Of a stretch of DNA of 55,978 nucleotides, positions 43,182 to 52,008 are shown piece by piece. The stretch's first letter is position 1. Every line of letters starts with the position of its first letter. This stretch comes from JAISST01 sp050434145 (GTDB lineage Bacteria; Fusobacteriota; Fusobacteriia; Fusobacteriales; Fusobacteriaceae), in the NCBI RefSeq assembly GCF_050434145.1, contig NZ_JBNPVX010000018.1:1-55978 (forward strand). The letters are read 5' to 3'. Below the pieces are notes generated by a model, which saw nothing but the letters and a program-made list of their open reading frames with translations, was not told the origin of the DNA and searched no databases. A program made the translations under genes and the position numbers.

Positions 43182-44155
43182 AAAAGAAGATGCTTTTTTC
43201 TGAACTACTGGATTTATGGGTAACAAGCAAAAAAGTTTCTGTGGAAATAGCAACTTTTGAGGAATATAAAAATCAATTAGTTAGTATTTCAGAATATTTT
43301 GCTAAAAAGAAAGTGAGTGAAATATCAATTATCTCGTTACAACAATACTATGCTTTTGAAATGGATAGGGGTCTTTCTGCAAACTCAATAAAACATAAAC
43401 ATGCTTTAATTCGTCCTGCATTAAATTATGCTGTAAATGTACTTAGAATCATAGATTCAAACCCTGCAATGTATGTTGAATTGCCTAAAATTAAGCCATA
43501 TATTCCGAATACAATTAATCCTGAAATTATAAATTTGTTACTTGAAAATGAAAAAGATACTCCAATGGAAATTCCAATATTTATTGCGGCTGTTTATGGA
43601 CTTAGAAGGAGTGAAATTATAGGTTTAAAGTGGAGTAGCATAGATTTTAAAAATAGAGTTTTCACTATGGAAAATACAATTATCAGAAAAAGGATTAATG
43701 GAGAATTAATAAATATTGAACGAAGTTATGGTAAAACAGCTACTAGTCATCGGCAATTTCCTATATTGGATCAATTTTTAGAATTGTTATCAAGAATTAG
43801 AAAAAACCAAAAAGAATATAGAAAAAACAATCCCAACTATACGACAAAATTCAAAGACTACTTGTGTTTAAATGAACGTGGGGAATTGTTATTACCAGAT
43901 TATGTTACTTATAAATTTCGAATGCTTCTGAAAAAATATGCAATTAAAGATGTGCGGTTTCATGATTTGAGACATTCATGTGCTACTTTTTTATACAATA
44001 TTGGTGTACAAATGAAAGATATGCAAATGTGGTTAGGTCATTCATCAATCTCAACAACTTTAAATATTTATACTCACCTAAATTATAAAAACAAAGAAGC
44101 TACTGCTGAAAAAATCAAGAATTCATTTTTTAAAAATGATAAAAATAAAAAATAA
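43178..44155 (+). CDS. int: Tyrosine recombinase / integrase of the element
   Basis: 325 aa. An N-terminal SAM-like core-binding part (residues ~1-110) precedes the catalytic domain with Arg in YGLRRSEIIGLKW, HDLRHSCATFLY and WLGHSSISTTLNIYTHL (Tyr nucleophile in YTHL). All catalytic residues are visible. Adjacent to the tRNA-Thr-derived right end, it is the obvious candidate for site-specific integration there. Confidence 0.9.
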   Translation: MKKKMLFSELLDLWVTSKKVSVEIATFEEYKNQLVSISEYFAKKKVSEISIISLQQYYAFEMDRGLSANSIKHKHALIRPALNYAVNVLRIIDSNPAMYVELPKIKPYIPNTINPEIINLLLENEKDTPMEIPIFIAAVYGLRRSEIIGLKWSSIDFKNRVFTMENTIIRKRINGELINIERSYGKTATSHRQFPILDQFLELLSRIRKNQKEYRKNNPNYTTKFKDYLCLNERGELLLPDYVTYKFRMLLKKYAIKDVRFHDLRHSCATFLYNIGVQMKDMQMWLGHSSISTTLNIYTHLNYKNKEATAEKIKNSFFKNDKNKK

Positions 44156-44179
44156 TTTTCGCATTTTAAAAATAATTTA

Positions 44180-44208
44180 TTGCATTTTTAAAATCATTAT
44201 GCTATAAT
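44180..44208 (+). promoter_or_regulatory. Promoter and operator repeats of the XRE gene
   Basis: TTGCAT - 17 bases - TATAAT. Two near-direct repeats GCATTTTAAAAAT (from 44161) and GCATTTTTAAAAT (from 44182) overlap its -35 region, consistent with autorepression. Confidence 0.6.
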
Positions 44209-44226
44209 ATTTTATAGGTGATGGTT

Positions 44227-44547
44227 ATGGAAAAAGAAACTACAAATATAAATTTTATTGTGGGTAAAAATGTCATGAAATACCGCAAATTAAAAGGATA
44301 TACTAGAAGTGAACTTGCAAGATTAGCAGGATATAGTGCTCCGACTACCCTTTACAAACTAGAAAATGGTAGTGGTGGTATTTCAATAGACAAACTAGAA
44401 CAAATAGCTGATATTTTAGGAGTTCCAATTACTGACTTACTGTATGTTCCCAAAGATAATGTTTCGGATAAAGAAAAACTAAGAATTTTATCAAGTAACA
44501 TAATTGAAAACGCAAGGGAAATAGAAAAAATTATAAAAAATAAATAA
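44227..44547 (+). CDS. XRE-family regulator near the right end
   Basis: 106 aa from ATG 44227 (AGGTG upstream; ATG 44221 and GTG 44218 are too close). Residues ~15-75: VMKYRKLKGYTRSELARLAGYSAPTTLYKLENGSGGISIDKLEQIADILGVPITDLL is a textbook HTH_3 domain. It is likely a small repressor of int/transfer genes, with its own operator repeats. Confidence 0.75.
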   Translation: MEKETTNINFIVGKNVMKYRKLKGYTRSELARLAGYSAPTTLYKLENGSGGISIDKLEQIADILGVPITDLLYVPKDNVSDKEKLRILSSNIIENAREIEKIIKNK

Positions 44548-44554
44548 AAATTGA

Positions 44555-44584
44555 ATATATAACGTCTTTATAACTGTTATATAT
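44555..44584. repeat. Inverted repeat ATATATAAC-N12-GTTATATAT
   Basis: A nine-base perfect inverted repeat just inside the right end, 25 bases from the tRNA-derived segment. It lacks a T tract, so it is more likely a protein site (integrase arm or directionality factor) than a terminator. Confidence 0.4.
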
Positions 44585-44608
44585 GGATTCAAAACTCCGT
44601 CGTATCCA

Positions 44609-44654
44609 ACTTGTAATCAGTAGGTGATTGGTTCGACTCCGATAAGCGGCACCA
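44609..44654 (+). other. 3' part of tRNA-Thr(UGU): right attachment site (attR)
   Basis: ACTTGTAATCAGTAGGT then a five-pair T-arm ATTGG-TTCGACT-CCGAT and AAGCGGC-A-CCA. It equals a tRNA-Thr from the anticodon loop (CTTGTAA, anticodon UGU) to the CCA end. The expected 5' half (GCCGCTT...) is missing; the sequence before it (...CGTATCCA) does not pair. This is what remains when an element integrates in a tRNA 3' end. Confidence 0.75.
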
Positions 44655-44690
44655 TGAAATCGTATTTTGAAACCATAATAGTTATTAGAT

Positions 44691-44718
44691 ACCCTTATAT
44701 TAAAAATAAGGGTTTTTT
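44691..44718 (+). terminator. Terminator downstream of the tRNA remnant
   Basis: ACCCTTAT-ATTAAAA-ATAAGGGT followed by T6, in the position expected for the original tRNA-Thr transcript. Confidence 0.8.
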
Positions 44719-44874
44719 ATTTAAAAATTACTATTTGGAAACATAATTAAAAACAACTATAAAATATTTTTAATATAAAAAAAATAGATCATTTTTTCTG
44801 ATACTATCTATTTTTAAATAAAAGTATTTGAAGTTTAAAATCTTCTAAAAAGGATATATAGTAACTGACTTAAA

Positions 44875-45726
44875 CTAAGATTTTATAAGCAGTTCAAGTC
44901 GTAATATTATCCAAAAGATAATACTAAAAAAAATAGTGATAACTAGAAATGATATTGCAGATCTAAAATCTTGAGTGTGGGAATCAGAATCATTAGAAAG
45001 ATTCTCATAAATAGTATATTTTCTGTTTGTTTTAATAATTGGGCTAATGTTATTATTATCAATAAGCTCATTAATATTATCACTTTCTAACATTACATGG
45101 AACAAAATTATATCTAGTAAATAGATTATTATTGGGTTATTGTAAGCATTGTCAAGAATATGAGAGTCATCAAATGTAAAGAAATTTTCATTGATGAGTT
45201 CTCCATTAAGGGAATATTCCATTAAAAGAGTTGTATTTCGTTTACCAATAGTGTAATAATACATTAACTCTCCATTTTTGTAAAAACTTTTTATCATATG
45301 AATGATGCCATCATTTTTTTTAAAAATTATTTTTGGAGTTTTACTATTATCATAGAAAATAGTAATATTACCATTATAATTTTTGTCATAAATTTTTGTA
45401 ATATCATCATAGTTGTTATTAAATAAATTAGCAATTACTTTTTCTATTTGTTGGAAAGAGTATTTTTCATTAGATATATCTTGTTTTATAGTTAATAAGG
45501 TTGTAGAATATTCTTTTTTTAGATTTAATTTTATTTGATAAGGAATTCTTTTGATAAATTCTTTTCTTAAATTAATGGCACTTTCTTTGCTAAGAATAAA
45601 AATCTCTCTTTCAAGAGTTTTGTCTTTGATTTTGGGAGAATTTAGGTAAATTTTCTTGAAAAGAACAGAGGCTGTAGTGCCAATTGCAAAAGAAATAATT
45701 AGTTCAAATAAAATGAAATCATTCAT
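44875..45726 (-). CDS. Membrane-anchored hypothetical protein with MORN-like middle
   Basis: 283 aa, AAAAGGAGTAT upstream. One N-terminal helix (residues ~5-24) and one near the C-terminus (~258-278). The middle reads KSFYKNGELMYYYTIGKRNTTLLMEYSLNGELINE, a weak MORN_2-like pattern. Function unknown. It is the first chromosomal gene after the attachment site. Confidence 0.5.
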   Translation of the reverse strand: MNDFILFELIISFAIGTTASVLFKKIYLNSPKIKDKTLEREIFILSKESAINLRKEFIKRIPYQIKLNLKKEYSTTLLTIKQDISNEKYSFQQIEKVIANLFNNNYDDITKIYDKNYNGNITIFYDNSKTPKIIFKKNDGIIHMIKSFYKNGELMYYYTIGKRNTTLLMEYSLNGELINENFFTFDDSHILDNAYNNPIIIYLLDIILFHVMLESDNINELIDNNNISPIIKTNRKYTIYENLSNDSDSHTQDFRSAISFLVITIFFSIIFWIILRLELLIKS

Positions 45727-46784
45727 AGTATACTCCTTTTTAAATGTTTGATTTTATAAGTATGCAGTTTTATTTACTTCACTTATTTTCACTTCTTACA
45801 AATCATTAACAATGTATGGAATTGTATTAATTTTTTTGTTTGTATTGTAGCAAATAAATTAAATTATGTTTTTATGATTGTAAAATAACATTATTAAGAA
45901 TATCAAGGTTAATATCGAAAATTTTTCATGAAAACCTCTTTTTTACACTAAAATATTTTAGTGTAAAAATAATATGGATATAGACTATATTTTTAACTAT
46001 TTAATATTAAAAAATAATTATTTTAAAATTACTGTGAAATTCAAAATTTCTAATTTATTATTTTTTCTTATAAATTCTCAATGGATCTATAATAGAGAAT
46101 ATCATATACTTTTGTTAATATCAATATTATTTTAAGCTTTTATAAAAATTTTAATATTTAAATAAAATTTTTATACATATAATTAAAACTTTATATAAGA
46201 AAAAATTGAGAAATATTTACAAAAAATTAAAATCACTGCATATTTTAAAATAATAACTGTAGGAACTTTAGAAGATTCTTATAAAAAAATTTGCATTTAT
46301 CTGGATTAAATACTATAATTAATATAGAGGAGTAAAGCGTTGAAGTGAAAATAAAATTACGAAATGTAAATATAATCTCTTTAATAATGTTCTTTGAAAG
46401 AGAATAATAATTTCCAATTTGAAACTTTTCTTAGTAAATACCTTTTTCCCATAAGACTAAGCAGATTCCCTAATCAATTGCTACAGTCATTTTATACAAG
46501 TAAAAAACAATATTTTCAAATAAAATATTGAAATCAATAATTAACATACTTTTTAACTTATATATATCTTTCTTATTTAATATTATAGCAATAGTCTTAT
46601 AATATTCTCATCCATTCAAAGAACACTATCTTAATATTCGCATTTTATAACAATTTTATTTATAGTCTCTTTTTCATTTTTCTTTCTTCAATTATATTAT
46701 TTCTAAAAATTACTTTTTATTTAAATTTATTTAGCATTTTGGCAATAGAAATTATTACCAAATATGCATACTAGGAGGATTATT
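45727..46784. other. Long AT-rich intergenic region
   Basis: About 1.06 kb without a supportable gene. It holds the 30-bp palindrome at 45940 and an 11-bp inverted pair TGTTCTTTGAA (46386-46396) / TTCAAAGAACA (46614-46624). Nothing else is evident; it may be a decayed insertion. Confidence 0.5.
45940..45969. repeat. Perfect 30-bp palindrome
   Basis: TTTTTACACTAAAAT / ATTTTAGTGTAAAAA, uninterrupted. It is AT-rich and ends in A/T runs, so it could be a bidirectional terminator or a repressor operator. Confidence 0.6.
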
Positions 46785-47750
46785 ATGAAAAAAAGATCTC
46801 TGAGTTTTTTTATTTATGTAATATTGATATTTATGCTTTTAGCATGTGGAAAAACATCAGATAAAAAAGAAGTGCGTTTTGCAGATGCTGGTTGGGACAG
46901 CATTAAAGTTCATAATGCAATAGCAGGATTTATATTAGAGAATGCCTTTGATTACAGTTGGAGTGAAATAAGTGGTTCTACTACAATTCTTCATGAAGCA
47001 CTTAAAAATTCTGAGGTTGATATTCATATGGAAGAATGGACAGCTAATATTCCTAGCTATGCACCTGATTTAAAAGCTGGGACATTTAAGGAATTGGGAA
47101 CAAATTTTGATGATAATAAACAGGGCCTATATGTTCCAAAATATGTAATAGCAGAATTAGCTCCAGATTTGAAGTCAGTTAAAGATCTTCCTAAATATAA
47201 AGAAATATTTAAAGATAGTGAAAATTCTGACAAAGGGCGTATATATGGTGCTATTCCAGGGTGGGAAATAGATAATATTATGTATAAAAAATATGAGGCT
47301 TATGGACTTGATAAAGATTTTGTTTATTTTAGACCAGGGTCAGATGCAGCATTATCAGCTGCATTTACAGCTGCTTATGAAAAAAAAGAACCTATAGTAG
47401 GGTACTATTGGGAACCAACTTGGTTATTGGGTAAATATGATTTTGTATTATTAGAAGATGAACCATATGATCAAGAATTATTTATTCAAGGAAAAACAGA
47501 GGCACCAGCAGTAAATGTTACGATTGGTGTGAGTAACAAATTCGCTGAAAAAGACCCAGAAGTTGTTACTTTTTTGAGTAAATATAAGACTTCGAGCGCA
47601 TTAACTTCGAGTGCTTTGGCTCATATGCAAGAGACAGGTGACAATTATGCTAATACCGCAAAGTGGTTTTTAAAGAAAAATGATACTTTGTTGAATCAAT
47701 GGTTAAATACAGAACAAGCCGAAAAAGTGAGAAAAGCATTGAATAACTGA
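46785..47750 (+). CDS. proX: Glycine betaine/proline ABC transporter, substrate-binding lipoprotein
   Basis: 321 aa from ATG 46785 (TAGGAGG upstream; frame opens at 46764). Lipoprotein signal with LLACGK, Cys23. VRFADAGWDSIKVHNAIAGFILE, GSTTILHEALKNSEVDIHMEEW and GYYWEPTWLLGKYDF are typical OpuAC/ProX segments with aromatic ligand-box residues. It captures quaternary amines for osmoprotection. First gene of the three-gene proX-proW-proV operon; the order places the binding protein first. Confidence 0.85.
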   Translation: MKKRSLSFFIYVILIFMLLACGKTSDKKEVRFADAGWDSIKVHNAIAGFILENAFDYSWSEISGSTTILHEALKNSEVDIHMEEWTANIPSYAPDLKAGTFKELGTNFDDNKQGLYVPKYVIAELAPDLKSVKDLPKYKEIFKDSENSDKGRIYGAIPGWEIDNIMYKKYEAYGLDKDFVYFRPGSDAALSAAFTAAYEKKEPIVGYYWEPTWLLGKYDFVLLEDEPYDQELFIQGKTEAPAVNVTIGVSNKFAEKDPEVVTFLSKYKTSSALTSSALAHMQETGDNYANTAKWFLKKNDTLLNQWLNTEQAEKVRKALNN

Positions 47751-47767
47751 GATATAGGAGGAATTTT

Positions 47768-48670
47768 ATGGAATGGATATTAAAATTTCCTTTTCAACTA
47801 GATATAGATTTGAATACTATTGATAAAGTTGTAAAAAGTTTTAGTGTAAGATTTAGTGGATTTTTTAATGGAATAAAAGCAATATTAAATGGACTGATAA
47901 GTGGGATTTTATCAATATTGAACTTTATTCCATGGTGGCTTTTGATTATATTAGTATTTTTAGCTGGGTGGAAATTGACTGGTACAATTAGGAATGGGAT
48001 CATATACAGTGTTTTACTTTTTTTCATAGGCATGATGGGATTGTGGAATTTGATGAATGAAACATTATCCATAGTGTTGGCCTCTGTATTTATATCACTT
48101 ATTTTTGGCTTTCCTATAGGAATTCTTATCTCTGAGAGCAAAAAAGTAAATGAAATTGCACGACCAATATTGGATACTATGCAAACAATGCCAGTATTTG
48201 TTTATTTAATCCCTGCAGTATTGTTCTTTGGTTTGGGAAAAGCTCCAGCAGTGATTGCCACTACAATATATGCTATTGTACCTGTGATACGATTAACAAA
48301 TCATGGTATTCTACAAGTGGATAAAGAAATAGTAGAGGCATCCAAAGCATTTGGAGCAACCAGATTTCAAACTTTGTGGAAGGTTCAAATTCCACAAGCA
48401 CTTCCAACTATAATGACAGGAGTCAATCAAACTCTTATGATGGCAATGGCAATGGTTGTTACATGTTCGATGATAGGAGCAAGTGGCCTTGGAATGGAAG
48501 TGCTAATAGGAGTAAATCGGATAGAAATTGGACGTGGTCTCATAGCAGGGACATCAGTAGTAATTGTTGCTATTTTAATGGATCGCATTACTCAAGGGTG
48601 GATTAACAAAAATGAGGTGAAGAAAAATAATGAATATAATAGAAAAAATGAAAAAAATAGGATCAGATGA
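47768..48670 (+). CDS. proW: Glycine betaine/proline ABC transporter permease
   Basis: 300 aa, AGGAGG site. Six or so membrane helices; the EAA-loop region IVEASKAFGATRFQTLWKVQIPQALPTIMTGVNQTLMMAMAMVV is characteristic of ProW/OpuAB. N-terminal amphipathic part before the first helix is short. Overlaps proV by 41 bases, so translation is coupled. Confidence 0.85.
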   Translation: MEWILKFPFQLDIDLNTIDKVVKSFSVRFSGFFNGIKAILNGLISGILSILNFIPWWLLIILVFLAGWKLTGTIRNGIIYSVLLFFIGMMGLWNLMNETLSIVLASVFISLIFGFPIGILISESKKVNEIARPILDTMQTMPVFVYLIPAVLFFGLGKAPAVIATTIYAIVPVIRLTNHGILQVDKEIVEASKAFGATRFQTLWKVQIPQALPTIMTGVNQTLMMAMAMVVTCSMIGASGLGMEVLIGVNRIEIGRGLIAGTSVVIVAILMDRITQGWINKNEVKKNNEYNRKNEKNRIR

Positions 48671-49835
48671 TGTAATATTAGATGTTCGTAACCTTACAAA
48701 ACTTTATGGTGCCAATAAAAGTGAAGCAATTAAAATGATGAAGGAAGGAGCAGAAAAATCTGATGTTTATAAAAAAACCGGTGTGACAGCAGCAATTTGG
48801 GATATGTCCTTTCAAGTGAAGCAAGGTGAGATTTTTGTAATAATTGGATTGTCTGGGTCAGGTAAATCTACAGTTATCCGGTGTCTAAATAGACTTCATA
48901 ATCCAACATCAGGTACTGTTTTGTTTAATGGAAATGATATTGGAAAATTTACACAAGATGAATTAATTGAATTCAGACGAAATAAAATTTCTATGGTGTT
49001 TCAAAATTTTGGATTAATGGATCATAGGAATGTTCTGAGCAATGTAGAATATGGTTTGGAAGTAAAAGGAGTTTCAAAATCAGAAAGAGAAGAAAAAGCA
49101 CGAAAAATGCTTAAAATGGTAGGCTTGGAAGGTTTAGAAGAGGCCAATATTCACAGTCTTTCTGGTGGGATGAAGCAAAGAGTTGGAATTGCACGTGCAT
49201 TGGTCACGGATCCAGATATACTTTTAATGGATGAACCCTTTTCTGCTTTAGATCCTTTAGTACGTGGTGATATGCAATTTGAGCTCATGTCCATCCAAAG
49301 AAAATTAAATAAGACGATTATTTTTATTACACATGATATTAATGAAGCATTTAAGCTTGGAGATAAAGTAGCAATAATGAAAGATGCTAGAGTTGTTCAA
49401 ATTGATACCCCAGAAAAAATGTCTTCAAGTCCTGTTGACGATTATGTGCGACAATTCATAGGCAGTGCAGATAAGACAAAAGTTATTAGTGTAAAGCAAA
49501 TAATGTTTAAACCTTCTTGTATTGTCAGAACTAAAGAGGGAGTTGGGCTTGCAATACGTGAAATGCAATGTAATAGGGTATCAAGTGCTTATGTAATAGA
49601 TAATCAAATGCAATTTGTAGGTGTTATTACTATTGATAATGCCATTAAGTGTAAAGAAGAGAATGGAATGATGAGAAATTACTTGATTACAGAAGTACCA
49701 AATACTTCTTCAGATACTTTGATAAATGATATTTTGCCAATAGCTATTAATACAAAATTTCCTATTGCTGTGGTGGATAATGGTGAGCTGAAAGGTATAG
49801 TATCCAAAGCTTCAATATTATCAACTCTTTTATAA
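48630..49835 (+). CDS. proV: Glycine betaine/proline ABC transporter ATPase
   Basis: 401 aa. Walker A GLSGSGKST, Q-loop MVFQNFGLMDHR, signature LSGGMKQRVGIARAL, Walker B ILLMDEPFSALDPL and the switch H in FITHD. The C-terminus (residues ~285-400) has two CBS-type motifs (FVGVITIDNAIKC, LKGIVSKASIL), which in OpuA sense ionic strength. Complete. Confidence 0.9.
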   Translation: MNIIEKMKKIGSDDVILDVRNLTKLYGANKSEAIKMMKEGAEKSDVYKKTGVTAAIWDMSFQVKQGEIFVIIGLSGSGKSTVIRCLNRLHNPTSGTVLFNGNDIGKFTQDELIEFRRNKISMVFQNFGLMDHRNVLSNVEYGLEVKGVSKSEREEKARKMLKMVGLEGLEEANIHSLSGGMKQRVGIARALVTDPDILLMDEPFSALDPLVRGDMQFELMSIQRKLNKTIIFITHDINEAFKLGDKVAIMKDARVVQIDTPEKMSSSPVDDYVRQFIGSADKTKVISVKQIMFKPSCIVRTKEGVGLAIREMQCNRVSSAYVIDNQMQFVGVITIDNAIKCKEENGMMRNYLITEVPNTSSDTLINDILPIAINTKFPIAVVDNGELKGIVSKASILSTLL

Positions 49836-50119
49836 AAATATTGAATGTAGGTAAAACTTTTCCTTGAAGTTTGAATATTATATTAGAGAAAAAATTATAG
49901 AAAGAGTGGTTATTATGACTAGATAGCTTTCTTTTTATTTTTTGACGTTATTAATTTCATGAGTTAAAATATAAGTAATATTTTAATTTTGAGATCAAGT
50001 GAGAAATATCGTTGTAAAATTTATGGAAATTTTATATGTAATCAAATTTGAACATAGAATTCTGAGGTATGATCAATTATATTTAATAAAGGAGCATTAG
50101 TTTTGTGGAGGTAAAAAAA

Positions 50120-50413
50120 ATGGTAGCTTTTATGCTGATACTAATAGGCATAAGTGGATTTTACAGCCTATTATTTGGTCGTAATGTCAAGAAAAAAAAG
50201 GGTGAAAAGCTGTTTTTACTAATTATTTCAACTATTTTTGCTATATATGGTATTTATATTATTTATTTATATTTTGGTGGAATATTTGGACGAACACTTT
50301 TAGTTGGAACTCGTAGAAAAACAGCTTTTAGTCTTGTTGACACTATAGGTATCTTTATATATATATTGAGCATTATTTTGGGAAGACTAATTTATAAAAA
50401 TAAGAAAAACTAG
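50120..50413 (+). CDS. Small membrane protein
   Basis: 97 aa from ATG 50120, eight bases after GGAGG (the in-frame GTG at 50105 precedes that site). Three membrane helices with a basic loop (GRNVKKKKGEK) and a KNKKN tail. No family recognised. Confidence 0.5.
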   Translation: MVAFMLILIGISGFYSLLFGRNVKKKKGEKLFLLIISTIFAIYGIYIIYLYFGGIFGRTLLVGTRRKTAFSLVDTIGIFIYILSIILGRLIYKNKKN

Positions 50414-50748
50414 ATTTTTGACTTTTACATAGCTCATTTATTATGGCACATAATACTAGGTTGTTATAAATTTTTTGAATAAAATAAAAAAAGAAAATAT
50501 ATTTAAAAAGAAATAAATATACATGAATTTATGAAAAGCTTAAAGCAGTAAGAAGTATTGCACATGATATCAATTGATTAGTAAAATAAATTGATTAAAG
50601 TCAAATAAAATACTTTGAAAGAATGATAATAATTATAAAATTAAAGGACAGATGTCTTGAATAAAGAATTTGAGAAAGTCTTCTACTTACTTTAAGTATT
50701 GGCTTTCATTATAATGAATTAACAATTGCTAAAAGCGAAATATAATGT
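50414..50748. other. Intergenic, nothing recognised
   Basis: About 335 AT-rich bases between the small membrane gene and the tRNA terminator. I see no ORF with a ribosome site. Confidence 0.4.
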
Positions 50749-50784
50749 AAAAAAAACGCCTTATTTTTAATTTTACAGCGTTTT
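50749..50784 (-). terminator. Terminator of the tRNA-Gly/tRNA-Lys transcript
   Basis: On the minus strand AAAACGC...GCGTTTT with an 18-nt loop, followed by a T run; downstream of the two tRNA genes. Confidence 0.7.
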
Positions 50785-50824
50785 AGAACAGTTATTATAT
50801 TTTATTCAATTTCATAATTTTCTT

Positions 50825-50900
50825 TGGTGCGTCATACAGGATTCGAACCTGTGACCGCCTGATTAAGAGTCAGATGCTCTACCAACTGAGCTAATGGCGC
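50825..50900 (-). tRNA. tRNA-Lys(CUU)
   Basis: 76 nt with CCA encoded. Anticodon arm CTGA-CTCTTAA-TCAG (anticodon CTT) and T-arm CACAG-GTTCGAATC-CTGTA type. The acceptor stem is GCGCCAT paired with ATGACGC, leaving one C4-A69 mismatch. Downstream of tRNA-Gly in the same transcript, eight bases apart. Confidence 0.9.
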
Positions 50901-50908
50901 ATATTTAA

Positions 50909-50984
<76 letters not shown>

Positions 50985-51024
50985 AGCATTAAAAATAATA
51001 TCATATTTTGATATTTTTTGCAAC

Positions 51025-51543
51025 TTAATTTTCAGATTTTATAAAAAATTTCTTTCCAAGCAATTTTTTAAAGCATAGGACAAATCTGACTTTATTAGTC
51101 ATTATAAGTGGAATTTGAAGTCTCTTTTTGTTTTCTAAATCATAATATATGATTTCCAATGTTGGCTTAATGGCTCTTCTAAATCCTAATTCACATAAGG
51201 TGCAACTTTCAATATTTATAAATTTAAGATTGATTTCTTTGCTTTTAATAGCTTTATTGACTGTATCTATTGTAATATTGTAAGAAAGTATAGTGAATAA
51301 CTGCTTTAAGCCTAAAAAGCAAACGAAAGCACCTATAAAAATATATGCAAGATGTGTTTTTTCTTTATTAGTAGTACCTGAATAAATAAAAAAACTACCA
51401 ATTGCTAAAATGGGAATAATTATCCCAAATTTACCAATTTTTTGTTTAGTTTCTAAAGAAAATGTTTCTTTTTCTTTTAACTCAATATTATCATTTTTCT
51501 CTATTTTTTTGATGAAATCTTTGAAGAAAAGCAAAATAATCAC
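51025..51543 (-). CDS. Two-helix membrane protein
   Basis: 172 aa. Two adjacent helices at ~40-56 and ~66-84, then a soluble domain with a beta-rich pattern (YNITIDTVNKAIKSKEINLKFINIESCTLC) that could be a PH-like fold. It lies 10 bases from the cupin stop and reads in the same direction, so probably co-transcribed. Function unknown. Confidence 0.5.
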   Translation of the reverse strand: MIILLFFKDFIKKIEKNDNIELKEKETFSLETKQKIGKFGIIIPILAIGSFFIYSGTTNKEKTHLAYIFIGAFVCFLGLKQLFTILSYNITIDTVNKAIKSKEINLKFINIESCTLCELGFRRAIKPTLEIIYYDLENKKRLQIPLIMTNKVRFVLCFKKLLGKKFFIKSEN

Positions 51544-51553
51544 CTACCAATTT

Positions 51554-51883
51554 CTATTTTTTCAGAAAATCTTCTCTTACAGGAGTGAAAATGTCTAAAA
51601 TCTTACTGTCTTCCAAAGCAATCATTCCGTGTAAAGAATTAGGAGTTATATAATAAGAGTCACCAGTAGCCATTATTGCATCTGGTTTGCCTTCTTCCTG
51701 ATAACATACTTTACCTGAAATAATGTATGTTATTTGTTCATGTGGATGTTTGTGCATTGCACCTACTGCATTTTTTTTAAAATTCAATTCTACAGACATA
51801 AGTTTATTGCTGTAACTAAGAATTTTTCTTGTTACTCCTTCACTTATATTTTCCAAAATGATGTCATTATTTTTTGTGTGCAT
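51554..51883 (-). CDS. Cupin-domain protein
   Basis: 109 aa, a single cupin_2 barrel: AMHKHPHEQITYIISGKVCYQEEGKPDAIMATGDSYYITPNSLHGMIAL has both cupin motifs with metal ligands His (HKHPHEQ) and the late His. Small single-domain cupins of this size bind metal and act as isomerase/lyase or regulatory proteins; substrate unknown. AAAAGGAAGGTG ribosome site upstream. Confidence 0.75.
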   Translation of the reverse strand: MHTKNNDIILENISEGVTRKILSYSNKLMSVELNFKKNAVGAMHKHPHEQITYIISGKVCYQEEGKPDAIMATGDSYYITPNSLHGMIALEDSKILDIFTPVREDFLKK

Positions 51884-52008
51884 AATATCACCTTCCTTTT
51901 AATAATAATATATCATATATTCTAGATATATTCAATTGCAATTACATAAATAATAGTGTAAAATTGTTTGAGGAAAGTAATTTAGCTTTAATTTTTAGGA
52001 GGAAAATG

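Noticed and set aside
44598..44654. Complete tRNA gene
   Set aside because: The 5' acceptor strand GCCGCTT and the D-arm are missing, so only the 3' portion is present.
1..44654. CRISPR array or cas genes
   Set aside because: No regularly spaced repeats and no Cas motifs were found; the dispersed hairpins are irregularly spaced and variable in core.
46386..46624. Insertion sequence with 11-bp inverted ends
   Set aside because: No transposase remnant and no target duplication visible; such short pairs arise by chance in AT-rich DNA.
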